Source: Brassica napus
Taxonomy: Eukaryota; Streptophyta; Magnoliopsida; Brassicales; Brassicaceae
Direction: 5' to 3'
NCBI RefSeq assembly: GCF_020379485.1
Contig: NC_063445.1
Location: 53,035,422-53,099,421, forward strand
DNA length: 64,000 nt
Below, piece by piece: positions 1 through 11,141 of this stretch. A program made the translations under genes and the position numbers. The first letter of the stretch is position 1. Each line of letters opens with the position of its first letter. The notes beneath the pieces were generated by a model that worked only from the letters and a program-made list of their open reading frames with translations, did no database searches and had not been told where the DNA came from.

Positions 1-1929
1 CTCACTCTCTTTCTTGAAAAAGACGCCGTCATTCTCGCCTCCCAGGTTTGCCTCCTTCTCCTCCTCTCTTAGTCTAAAGCTTTGATCATTCTAAAGAGTA
101 AGACCAGAGTTTGTTTGGCTTCACTGTTTCATAGAGGTTCTTGATTAGATGCAAAGATTCATGTCTTTTTTCTGATGGTTTGAATCAAAGTCTGTTTCTA
201 TTGGGTCGGCAAATCAGACCTAAACGAAACAATTTTTCTAGAAATCGGTCAATGCGCTTAAAAAATCGGTCTAGACGCCCGCCTAATTAATAAGAACATT
301 TATGAATTTGTGTTTTTCATTTTGTCTCTCTGTATAAAGGATCCATTGCATTGGCAAGTTGTGGATCCGTTACCATCATATGGACGAGGCATTGATCTAC
401 CTGGGAGGAGATACATGAGTTTAATAAACGGCTATATGCTGCATGATGTAGTAGTGACAGGTTACACATGATTTGAACCTTTCACTTCATTTTGTTTGTT
501 TGTTAATGCTAAATAAAAAAAAACTCACCGTTACATTTCCATGTTTTCTCGGTTTTTTAGGTGATAACGGTACTATAGATGGGCAAGGCCTGCTTTGGTG
601 GGATCGGTTTAATTCTCATTCTTTGAAGCACAGTAGACCGCATCTCGTCGAGTTTGTCTCTTCTGAAAATGTCATTGTCTCAAATCTTACGTTCTTGAAT
701 GCTCCTGCTTATACTATCCACTCGGTTTATTGTAGGTAAAAATAGTGTCTGAAACTCCCGTTCTTATCAATATAGCTCCTTTTGGTTTAGTAGAATCTTG
801 ACTCTGGTCACTCATATTGTGCAGCCATGTGTACATAAATAAAGTAACAGCTACTACTTCTCCAGAATCTCCTTATACCATCGGCATTGTCCCCGGTTAG
901 TTGTTTTGTGTTTTTTGTTGATTCTTGAAGTGACTTAAATCTCTGTGCACCGGTAAAAGGCCACATACCAATAAAATACCACATTAGTTTACATTTTAGG
1001 ATTAGGAAAAAAAAATTCAATGAGATAATGTTTCTAAAGGGAAAAAGAATATCGGGTTTTAAGTCTAATATAAAATAGATCTAAGAGATTGTAAATTATT
1101 CAATATACAAACTCTAAACGGATATTTGACTCAATTATATTTTGCTCTCTTAAGTTTCTTTGCTTTTTCCGATGTTAATTGGCATTCTGTTCACAAGATT
1201 TCTGCCTAGTGAAAATGATATGGCTTCACTTGTTTGAGTTTGCTTTTCCAAATGAAACCTTCTCTTTTGCTTCTTTCAGATTCTTCTGATAATGTGTGCA
1301 TCCAAGATTCTAGCATCAACATGGGCTATGATGCCATCTCCCTAAAAAGTGGTTGGGACGAATACGGTATATCCTATGCAAGACCTACTGCAAATGTCCA
1401 GATACAAAACGTTTACCTCCAAGCAGCTTCTGGTTCCTCCATTTCCTTTGGAAGTGAAATGTCTGGTGGCATATCTGACGTCATGGTCCGAGATGCTCAC
1501 ATACGCAACTCGGTATCCGGAGTTGCCTTTAGAACAACAAAAGGAAGAGGAGGTTACATGAAAGAGATTGATGTTTCAAACATCAACATGGTCAACGTTG
1601 GTACTGCGTTTCTAGCAAATGGTAGCTTTGGAACTCACCCGGACTCTGGTTTCGATGCAAATGCTTACCCGCTAGTGAGTCACATCATGTTACATGACAT
1701 TGTTGGAGAGAACATAAGTATAGCAGGAGAGTTTTTTGGAACTAAAGAGTCTCCTTTCACCTCGGTTTTGCTATCGAATATCTCTCTGTCAATGAGCTCG
1801 GATTCTCCTGATGATGATGATTCTTGGCGATGCTCGTATGTGGAGGGTTCTTCAGAATCAGTGGTTCCTGAACCGTGCTTTGAGCTGAAGAGTTTTGAAA
1901 GTTCATACGGCAGAGCTGTGGCCTTATGA
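1..1929 (+). CDS. GH28 (polygalacturonase-like, pectin-lyase fold) protein, 5' end outside the window
   Basis: Five exons join in one frame: 1-45, 340-460, 561-735, 825-895 and 1280-1929 (stop TGA), with GT-AG introns. The N-terminus, including any signal peptide, lies left of the window. The GTIDGQG turn, the TFLNAP strand and the SGWDEYGI and GSEMSGGI segments mark the plant GH28 clade of right-handed beta-helix proteins, which act on cell-wall pectin. The usual GH28 catalytic signatures look altered: the DD pair reads YD (GYDAISLKSG), the GHG site reads GSS (ASGSSISFG), and RIK reads RTT (FRTTKGRGG). Pectin hydrolase activity is therefore uncertain. Collinearity suggests the counterpart of At5g49215. 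Family assignment is firm; activity is not. Confidence 0.9.
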
Positions 1930-2065
1930 GAACCAAAACTCATGTCTCCATGATTCATATTTGTTTTGTTGAAGTTAGCAGAAAGGTCAGATTCTTTTTT
2001 CCTAAAATAAACCCCATTGTTGATGTTATTTGCAGATTGTGAGATTCATATATCTTGTACAGGTT

Positions 2066-2402
2066 CATTTGTTCATTCATATGTAACCGAAAAAAAGTTT
2101 TGTTCAGCGGATATTCTTCATATGGCTTAAAAAAATATTTCAGTCATCACTTTCTTGTGTTCTTACACAAAGATTATTTTTTTTTAGGCCAAGAGGTTGT
2201 TTGAGGGATGTATTCAATCTAATATTTTGAATTTGGAGTAATTTGAATTTTAATGAATTTCATTTGTTTATTCATGTGTAACCTAAAAGAGTTTTGTTCA
2301 GTGGATATTCTTCATATGGCCTTAAGAGAAGATCTTTCATCATCAGTTTCTTTTGTGTCCTTTCAGAATTCTGTTCGAGGCTGTATTAATCTAATATTTA
2401 GA
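2066..2402. repeat. Imperfect tandem duplication downstream of the GH28-like gene
   Basis: The segment from about 2066 to 2232 is repeated with a 195-bp offset at about 2261 to 2402. Shared landmarks are the CATTTGTT start, the GGATATTCTTCATATGGC core and the AATCTAATATTT end. It is non-coding and contains part of the gene's 3' flank. From 2403 to 2929 there is only AT-rich sequence with no recognisable gene. Confidence 0.6.
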
Positions 2403-5019
2403 ATTCTGATTGATTATAATAAGTTTTAGATGATTTTAGTGATATAAAAAAATATTGTGATTTTAGTTAAAAAATTCTTTTAAACAATTATTTATAATGG
2501 TATTATAAATTATTAAAAATACTATATAGATAATTTGCAGTTTTATACTTTGCCACCCTACATCATTAATTCACATATACTAAAGATTTTCCCAGGACTA
2601 TACCGAATATTTTTTCCATATATATTAATTTAATTTAGATTATTTTATATTTTGTATTTGAGTATATATATTTTATGTCTATGCTATATAAATTATTAGA
2701 CAAATTTGTAGTTTTTTTATTGTTTTTGATGACTACAATTTTGAAATTATTAAAATTCAATATCAGAAAATAATTATAAGCTCGTAAGCATGTTGAATAA
2801 TTTTTGTTTTATTAAAACTTATTTAAAAAAATTCAATTATTCTTTTTCTCTTTTATTTGAGTTTTTATGAAAATATAGCTAATATGCAGAGATAAATATA
2901 TGGACTTTTATATGACTTTATTTATACAACTAGATATCCGTCCGTGCGTTGCAACGAGTTTTGTTTGATGTTTTAATTTACTAAAAAAAAATAAAAATAA
3001 GAAATAATTTTATTGTACTTTTGGGATTGTGTTTGCATATGTTGTGTGAGACTTATTTTATAGAACTCGTTTTTACACATAAGTTACAATTAATATTTGT
3101 ATTTTTATAATCATTGTGCATACGTGAATTGTTATCAACTTTGTATTTAGGGGTAGAAAAAAATACCCATACCTATAAATTTAAACCGAACCCAACCCGA
3201 ATTAAGAATTGGAAAGACAAAAAAATTGAAAGTTAAATAAGACCAGTTGAATCAATGACAACTTTATAAAGAAATTTATGTACTAATTTAATATTTTATT
3301 AAACTTATCTGATGTTTAATAATTTTTTTAATTCATTATTTCTTAATGATATATTCCATAATAACATTTTAATTAAAAATTGAAGTAGAAAAATATTACA
3401 TAGTAAAAACAAAAAAATGTAATAAGATGACGAAGGATCTTGATTTGTTTTTGACAAAACACATATAAAGATCACTTACGGTGACAATAATAATAATTTA
3501 TTTCTTATCACCAAAAATGAAAATATATATGACACATGTCTTTGATTTTTCTTACGATCAAACATGTGTCTGATTTTCGTATGACCAAACACATATAAAT
3601 ACCAATTATGACAACATCTTAATTTTTTTTTTCTTAATTAAATAGTTTTAACATCATACTTGTTAACAATTTTGTAAAAATTATAATTAAATAATTTGAA
3701 AAAAAATTGTTAAGATTTTTTTAAAAAAGGCTCCTTTGTATTTAAAATTAAAAAATAAATCAAATACTCGATTACATTTTGTGTTTAGGATTTTCGAAAA
3801 GGAAGATTACTATCATATAACCTTTTACAATTATCTTCGGTTTAGAATTTCAGAAAATTAAATTGTTATCAAATTATTATTTCTAGTTACTATTAAATAA
3901 TTTTAAATTTTTATTTTACAATTTTTATCAATACTATTTTTACACTTCTTTTGTTAATTAAATAATTTTTGGTATCATGATCATCATCAAATTCTCTCTT
4001 AAAACACATTACCAAATAAATTTATGCAATTTCATTTTGGTTAGGACTTAAAAATATGATTAAAATCTCTTGTTTATGATTATTGAATATAAAAAAACTA
4101 TTAAATACTTTTACAGTTTTTTTAAGAGTTTTAGAAAAGGAAATTAATATTGCATAATCTTTTACAAATTTATTTTGTCTAGGATTTAGAAAAATAAAAT
4201 TACTACCAAATAAATATTTAGTTAATATTAACTATTTTAAAAAGTTGCTATTTTCATAATTCATTTTTTTTTTAAATATCACTAATATTTTAACATTTTT
4301 TCTTTGTTAACTAAATCATTTTAGTATCATGTTTTTTCATTAAATTTTAAAAATGAGAATTACTATTAAATAAAATTTTACATTTCTCTTTTGTCAGGAT
4401 TTAAAAAAAACTTATTTGGTTAAGATTAATAAAGGAAAAAAATATTTTACAAATATCTTTTATTTAGGATTTTAGGAAAAACATATTATTTTCAATGGCA
4501 GGTTTTTACTTACACATTAACAATGTAATTTGTTTTTATTGGTACATGTCACAATCATATCAGGTGAAATATTTGAAGTTGTTTTTAGTTTATATATTTT
4601 TAAGCACACATTATCTATTAAAATGGAAAGTTAGTTATTTATAATAAAATAATATTACTTTTACAATTTTATTTTATTTAGACTTTTTAAAAAGGAAACT
4701 TACTTATTTTATAATTAATTTTTATTTAATATTTTTATTGAACAATATCTTGTATCTAAAGGATACTATAATTCACTTTTAAAGATATTTATACAACTAA
4801 TTTATTTTAATATAAATTCTGTTTAATTTATTATATATTTTTACTTATACGTACATACACATATTCATTATATTCACACATACTCATATACGACAAAACA
4901 TCTTAATTGAAAAAAATATGTTAGCATCATCAGATGTAATAATGACAATAAAAAGATAAGTATAAAAAAATTAAAATAAAATACCCATGTAATAATTTTC
5001 TTGTAAATACTATTTTGTT

Positions 5020-5517
5020 GGAAAATTATCAAAAATACCACATTCATAGTAACCACATTTCATGTTTATACTAACCACTTTTACCTTTACTTTTAATGAA
5101 TGATAAAAGACATTTATAACCATAGAGTTAACTTATCTAGACTTATGGTTTAGAGTTGAGGGGTGATGTAAGGTTTTTGGAATGTGAAATTAGGATTCTA
5201 ATAAATATATAAATAAATACTTAAAAAATTTAAAAATAGTTTCAAACATAATTATTGATTTCCAAAAAGAAATTTTGAAAAAAACAATTTCGGGAAAAAC
5301 AAATTCAATAAAAAAATTATAAAAAAGTTCGAATTTAAAAAAGTATAATTTGTTATTTTTTTATTTATTTAAATAATTATTTATTATATATATAGAGAAT
5401 GAACAAGCATATAAGAGTCTTTTGTCACTTAATGAATGATATATTTTTGAAAATGTTTATTTAGTGGTGGTAAAGATGAATAATGGTACCATAAAAATGG
5501 TAAATATAAATTTTCTC
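5020..5517. mobile_element. Non-autonomous Mutator-like (MULE) element, 498 bp
   Basis: The element is flanked by perfect 9-bp direct repeats TATTTTGTT (5011-5019 and 5518-5526), the size expected of Mutator-type target duplications. The left end reads GGAAAATTATC and the right end, in reverse complement, GAGAAAATTTA. Both run into a run containing TACCA, so the inverted ends are short and imperfect. It has no coding capacity and sits inside the larger repeat block. Confidence 0.65.
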
Positions 5518-5639
5518 TATTTTGTTTTGTGAAAATAATACGAGGAAGCTTAAACCTAATTAATATAATTGTGAAATATTTGTAACTATTTTTGGTTTAT
5601 AATTTTTTTAACATACAATTATCTAAGGAAAGTTAGTTA

Positions 5640-6638
5640 TTTATAATAAGTTTTCGATTTATTGTAAAAAATATTTTCTAAATTCAAATATTGCTCAGCT
5701 ATCTCTCTCCAACTGTTTTTCTTACCCACGTCTCCACCACGATCACTGGTTTTATCACCAATCGCCAGATACCTTTTTGCATAATGTATATTTGTCTTCT
5801 TATTGATCTACTTGAGAAAAAACAAACTTTCTGTACTACTCAAATCTACAAATCAAGTGTTGGTATTCAACGTTTCTCTTCTTCGAGGCAAAAAATAACA
5901 ACTTATTTTCTTATTTTTCTTATTCAATCTATATTTTATCTCACTCTTTTTATACTCTGTATATGAAGACTATCTCGCTCACATACAAGGTCTGCCGTCA
6001 GAAAACTCAGGATTGTATCTCTTTTCTTCAAATCCGAAAATCTCAAATACAGAAGGCAAAATGAAATGTATAAATTTTTTTTGTAAGGTACATTATGCAT
6101 CCAACAAAAAAAGGGGAAGAAGAAGACTAAAGACAAACTTGCTTTAACAAGAATATCTTGGGCCAATAGATAATCAAGCAAAAGAAAATTTCAAACTACA
6201 TACAAACTAAACGAAAGAGCGTTCTCTGCAACAAACGGAGTACAAGAGAAGAACCACACATAATCTAAAACCAAGTGGTATACTTAGTTCTTCTCTGATT
6301 CTCTTTTTTCTTTGTTACTCTTTAAGAACTCTATTTTGTTTTTGTAACTTTTACATGCTTGAAGAAATACCTATCATTCTACTGGCGGAAATGATGTGAG
6401 GCATCTTTGCTTCCATATGTACATCCTCTTTTCAAAAAATCATAATAATTGTTTAAATGCTTCAATTTTTTTGTTTGGCTGTAGCCATTTCTAATTTGAG
6501 ATTCTAGGTGTTATCCAGCTCCAAAATATGCAATCTTTACTTTGATAAAACAAACGTCAATACATTACGGGTTTATGAGAAAATCATTTACAGAAGAAAA
6601 CAAAATTTTATCCGTGCGTATGCACGGGCTAATACTAG
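5640..6638 (+). mobile_element. Non-autonomous Helitron, about 1 kb
   Basis: The 3' end has the classic layout: a perfect hairpin CCGTGCGTATGCACGG (6612-6627), then eight to ten bases, then CTAG (6635-6638) followed by T. The 5' junction is inferred from the related arm at about 4625-4664, which reads through the site without an insert (GTTAGTTATTTATAATAAAA). Here the same host sequence stops at A5639 and resumes at T6639, so the insertion is between A and T as expected. The 5' terminus begins TTTATAATAAG rather than the usual TC, perhaps one mutation. There is no Rep-helicase gene. Confidence 0.7.
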
Positions 6639-6960
6639 TTTATAATAAAACAATAGGAGTACTTTTACGATATTATTTTGTTTAGGCTTTAAAAAGAAGA
6701 ATATTACTTATTTTATAGTTATTTTTTCTTTATGATTTTTATTAAATAATTTATTGTACTTGTAGGATTTTATAATTCTTTTTTGTTTAATATAATTTAT
6801 TTTTAAACACAATAGTATTCCTGAGTATTTTCTTTCAATTTTTTGATACAATTCAACTTTTTATTATCCTTATTAATCTTATGATGCAAGAATAATTTTA
6901 AATTTTGTTATTATTGTCGTACATGAGTATGTGTAAATATGATAAATATGTGATTGTATG

Positions 6961-8242
6961 TAGGGGTGTCAAAATGGGTCGGGTCAACCCAACCCATAAC
7001 CCAAATGGGTTTATTGTTAATGGGTCATGGGTCAACCTAACCCATTCAATAAATGGATTGGGTTGACCCATGATCCATTAAATTAAATGGGTCAGATGGG
7101 TTAATGGTTGACCCATCAACCCAACATCTTTATAATGAACCATTTTTTAATTAAGAACAAGTTGGCAGTTTTTATGGGAAAACACATTTTTGGGATTTAG
7201 GCGGAAAATGCATTTTTTGCGGGAAAACGAGTTTTTGTGATTTTAGCGGGAAAACGAGTTTTATGGTTTTGGCGAGAAAACGCATTTTGCGATTTTGGCG
7301 GGAAAACGCGTTTTGCGATTTTGGCGGGAAACTGCATTTTGCGGTTTTGGCGAGAAAGCGCGTTTTACGGTTTTGGCGGGAAAATGCGTTTTACGGTTTT
7401 GGCGGGAAAATGCGTTTTGCGATTTTGGCGGGAAACCGCGTTTTTCGGTTTTGGCAAGAAAACGCGTTTTACGGTTTCGGCGGGAAAACGCGTTTTACGG
7501 TTTCGGCGGGAAAACGCGTTTTTCGGTTTTGGCGGGAAAACGCGTTTTTCGGTTTTGGCGGGAAAACGCGTATTGCGGTTTTGGCGGGAAAACGCGTTCT
7601 GCGGTTTTGGCGGGAAAAACGCGTTCTGCGGTTTTGGCGGGAAAAACGCGTTCTGCGGTTTTGGCGAGAAAAACGCGTTCTGCGGTTTTGGCGAGAAAAA
7701 CGCGTTCTGCGGTTTTGGCGAGAAAAACGCGTTTTGCGGTTTTGGCGGGAAAAACGCGTTTTTTGGTTTTGGCGGGAAAACACGTTTTGTTGTTTTGGTG
7801 GGATAATGCGTTTTGCGATTTTGGCGGGAAAAACATGTTTTGCGGTTTTGGCGGGAAAAACGCGTTTTGTTGTTTTGGCGGGAAAACGTGTTTTTCGGTT
7901 TTGGCGGGAAAACGTATTTTTGCGATTTTCGAGAAAAAACGCGTTTTTGTGATTTTGGCGGAAAAAACGAAATCAGATCAATGCAACGATAGAGAAAATA
8001 AAATTGATACCTGAGTTTGGAAGAGAATTGGATTTATTAATGGTTTTTTAATTGAAAACTAAATGGGTCAGAGTTGACCCAACCCAATAGACCTATTTAA
8101 CATGTTAACCCGTTAACTTATTAACACATTAACTTGTTAATTCATTAACCTATTAACGGATAAAAATAAACCGTTCATTTGGGTTAATGAATCAATTTGG
8201 TTTGGGTCAATCTATGGGTCATGACCCATTTTGACACCCCTG
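6961..8242. mobile_element. hAT-like non-autonomous element rich in simple repeats, containing an E2F-site minisatellite
   Basis: The left end TAGGGGTGTCAAAATGGGTC (6961-6980) and the right end, which ends GACCCATTTTGACACCCCTG at 8242, are inverted repeats of about 20 bp with one mismatch. Subterminal zones (6970-7140 and 8050-8240) are packed with GGGTTGACCCA-type repeats. This resembles the simple-repeat hAT elements catalogued in Brassicaceae. The flanking octamers ATTGTATG and CTCGTACC do not match, so one junction is not the original: the right end runs directly into a GATA16 gene copy. The interior is the 26-bp array annotated separately. There is no transposase. Confidence 0.65.
7195..7975 (+). 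repeat. Minisatellite, 26-27 bp unit, about 30 copies, each carrying an E2F-type site
   Basis: The unit is close to GGTTTTGGCGGGAAAACGCG followed by TTTTGC or TTCTGC. By eye about 16 units contain exact TTTTGGCGGGAAA, two contain TTTCGGCGGGAAA, and others have GGCGAG or GGCAAG variants. TTTSGCGGGAAA is the textbook plant E2F-DP binding consensus. Some units have five A instead of four, giving 27 bp. Open reading frames of 100-240 codons run through the array in several frames on both strands only because the unit lacks stops; they are not genes. Confidence 0.85.
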
Positions 8243-9034
8243 CTCGTACCACAATAGGCGCAAGTCTTCTTCTCGTTACTGCAAGTCTTGTTCTGTTCGA
8301 TCGCATCTTCAGCTCTTCTCTTCATTGTTTCCGAATATTCCTGAAAACAAGAAGATCAACGATCAGCTTTAACAACGGATCATCGCCGGAAACAGAGATC
8401 GGGAAGAGCCGATCACTCACCTCCTCGCTGTGATCTAGCATTTCTCCACTTCCGTTGACCGGAATCCTAAGGGTTTGAGATTGATCACGTCTCTTCGAGA
8501 AACAGAAGATCAGAAATTTTAAAAAAGCAGCAGGAGAGTGTAGAGAGAGAGATTTTTTTTAAAAGAATAGAACTGAACCGACATACGTGGATGACCACAA
8601 AACCAAACGCAATTATAAATTGGTTCGAAATTAAAACCTAGCATTTTGTCTTTAAATGACGATAATGCCCTTGCACTCTCTCTCTATTATCGAGAGAGAG
8701 CCACCCGCCAAAATTGGGGAGTTTAGAGCTAAAGGTTTTTCGAGTTGGTGAAAAGAAAAGGGCGCCACTTTTGACCGGTGTGATCACATACTGTACAGAG
8801 TACGGTGGTCTCGATCCAATGATTCACGAGCGTTAGATCGTAGCCGTTGATTAAGATCTCTACGGAATTTGACTTTTTGAGTACTGTATGTTGGGGTATT
8901 TAATGAGGCTGAGTGATTGCTCACCAACTCACTTAAAAGTAGATGATGATGATCTAATGTAAAACAAAAGATTAAGTGCGACATTGAGATGCTAATGATG
9001 GATTAGTTATATAGAGAAACAAACAAACTAAAGA
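8243..9034 (-). pseudogene. Duplicated 5' fragment of the GATA16-like gene (promoter, exon 1, intron 1, part of exon 2)
   Basis: This 792-bp segment aligns without gaps to 56446-57237, the 5' half of the intact GATA16 gene, at a constant offset of 48203. I count five substitutions: 99.4% identity. It holds the same start codon (cat at 8439-8441), the seven-codon first exon, intron 1, and exon 2 up to the CGTS residues of the zinc finger, where it stops. The second half of the finger and the C-terminal LLM motif are absent, so no functional GATA factor can be made. About 590 bp of promoter and 5' UTR came along. It abuts the hAT-like element at 8242 and AT-rich arm sequence at 9035. Confidence 0.92.
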
Positions 9035-10567
9035 CAAAATATGTAAATAATTAAACATAATTTTCTATTAAAAATAAAATAGTTGTATAAAAATCTAAAA
9101 GAAATAAATAATTAATTTCTTTTTTAAAAGTCTAAATAAAATAAAAACGTAAAAGTAATCTTATTTTTATTATAATTAGCTAAATTTAATTTTTAATAAT
9201 TTCGTGTTAAAAAATATAAACCAAAATTAACTTCAAATATTTCACCTGATATGATTGTGATATGTGTCGATTAAAATATTAGATTGTGAATGTGTCAATA
9301 AAAAATTCCATTATGTGAAAATAACTTATTTTTTTCATAAAATCTTAAATAAAAGAGATTTCTAAAAGAAAATTATTTTCTAATCTTAACCAATTAAGAA
9401 TCTTAATTTTTTTTTTTTTTAATCGTGACTAGAGAGAATTGTAAAATTTTGTTCTATAGTAATTTTTACTTCAAAAATTTAATGATAAACACGATAGTAA
9501 AAATTATTCAATTAACAAGAAAAATTGTAAAAATATTAATGATATTGAAAAAACGAATTTTTAAAATTGCAACTTTTAAAAATAGATAATATTAACTGGA
9601 AATAGTTATTTGTTAAAAAAATTATTTTTTAAAATCATAGACAAAATATAATTGTAAAATATTATGTAATATTAATTTCTTTTTGTAAAATCCTACAAAA
9701 GTAAAAGAGTATTTAATAGTTGTTTTCCTTTTTTATAAAAATATCCTAAACATAAGACATTTGTATAATATTTTTAAGTCCTAACCAAAGAGAATTGTAA
9801 AAATTTATTTGATAATAGTTTTAAGAGAGTGTTTGATGATGAACATGATACTAAAAATTATTTAATTAACAAATGAAGTGTAAAATTAGTATTGAAGCGA
9901 ATTGTAAAAATGGCAATTTTAAAATTATTTATTAATAACTAAAAATAATTATTTGATCGCAATATTTTTTCTGAAATTCAAAAGAGAAGATAATTGTAAT
10001 AGGTTACATGAGAGTAATTTACCTTTTTAAAATTTTAAACAAAATTATAAAAGAGTATTTAATATTATTTTTTATTTTTTTTATTATAAATAAAAAGGAG
10101 ATTTTTATAAAATAGAACGTTTTCCTTTTAAAAAAAAAACCCTAGCAAAATAAATTTGTAAAGACTTATTTAATAAAATATAAATTAGTACATAAGAACA
10201 TGTATAATGTTGTTATTGATTCGATTGATGTATTTAACTTTCATTTCTTTTTATTTTTTTATTTTTCATTTCTTATTTCGGATTGTGTTCAATTTAAATT
10301 TTTTATTTCGGATTGTGTTTAATTTAAATGTTTATGTATAGTATTTTTTTCTCAAATCCTTAGTATAAAGTTTATAACAACTCATCTACGCATCATGATT
10401 ATAAAATACAAATATTAATTTAAACTTATGTGTGAAAACGGATTTAAACTATAAAATAAATCTCAAACAACATATGCAAAAAAACAATCATAATACTATA
10501 GTAAAATGATTTATTATTTTATAAGTTTTATTAAATTAAAACATTAAACAAAATCCGTTGCAACTAG

Positions 10568-11141
10568 CTCAAACAAAATCCGTTGTTAATAAAGCTCGCT
10601 TCAATAGTAAATAACTGCATCTCGGTCCAATAAATATGTTAGCCTAACAACGAAGAGATGCTTAGTGGCCCAAATAGTGAAGGAGCGGCTTGCGTCAGGA
10701 GACGAGACCATTCGCCACCGAACACAACCCTTCACTTCCCCCACCCCATCCACACCATCTTCCTCCTTTTCCCCACATCTGTAACATTTATTTTTTTCCT
10801 CTAATTTTTTTTTTATTTAAATAAATAATAGTATTACTAATCGAGTGTATGCCACTAGAAATTGAAATAAAATCCCCCCATGATTTTATTTTTCTTCTCC
10901 ATTTTTTTTTCGTTCACGATAAATAATATAAATCGAAATTCCCAATCCTTCGTCTTCCCAATCTCTCTAAAACCCTAGACTCGAACTCAAGCAGACAACC
11001 CCCAAGAAGCATATCTACTCTCAGCTTCTTGTTTTTATTACCGGAGAAGAAACAACGTTTACTTTTTTTGGTCTGGTTGTGTTGGATTTTGCTTCATCTG
11101 TATTTTTTTTCTTTGGAGCGATCGATTCTGCAACCATCACA
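10568..11141 (+). promoter_or_regulatory. Upstream region and 5' UTR of the DUF789 gene, with a telo-box
   Basis: A telo-box AAACCCTA lies at 10970-10977, about 170 bp before the start codon. This motif is frequent near the start of broadly expressed plant genes. The region from 10940 to 11141 is pyrimidine-rich and ends in the start context ACAATGTCG. No strong TATA box is evident. Confidence 0.5.

Larger units (their letters stand above)
2930..10567. repeat. AT-rich composite repeat block with long inverted arms
   Basis: The left arm (about 2940-4850) reappears in reverse complement as the right arm (about 9036-10567). A clear match is the segment around 4550-4580, containing CAATCATATCAGGTGAAATA, against its reverse complement at about 9228-9255. 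Both outer ends carry CGTTGCAAC next to CTAG (2930-2956 and 10555-10567). The left end reads like a minus-strand Helitron 3' end, with self-complementary CGTTGCAACG followed by CTAGT. A second, direct copy of the inner arm runs across 5530-5639 and 6639-6830. Later insertions lie inside: a MULE MITE, a Helitron, a hAT-like element and a GATA16 fragment. No transposase is visible, so the element that made the arms is not identified. Confidence 0.6.

Noticed and set aside
1680..1958. Minus-strand 92-codon frame
   Set aside because: Antisense shadow of the last exon of the GH28-like gene.
7195..7975. CRISPR-like regular repeats
   Set aside because: Units are directly adjacent without unique spacers and the genome is a plant's; this is a minisatellite.
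7237..8014. Several overlapping open frames of 100-240 codons on both strands
   Set aside because: They are produced by the stop-free 26-bp minisatellite; all frames give the same repetitive pattern and none shows a real protein family.
6953..8250. Target duplication for the E2F-rich hAT-like element
   Set aside because: ATTGTATG and CTCGTACC do not match, so no original insertion pair can be claimed.
8197..8433. Plus-strand open frame of 78 codons across the GATA16 copy
   Set aside because: It reads antisense through a duplicated gene fragment and has no protein signature.
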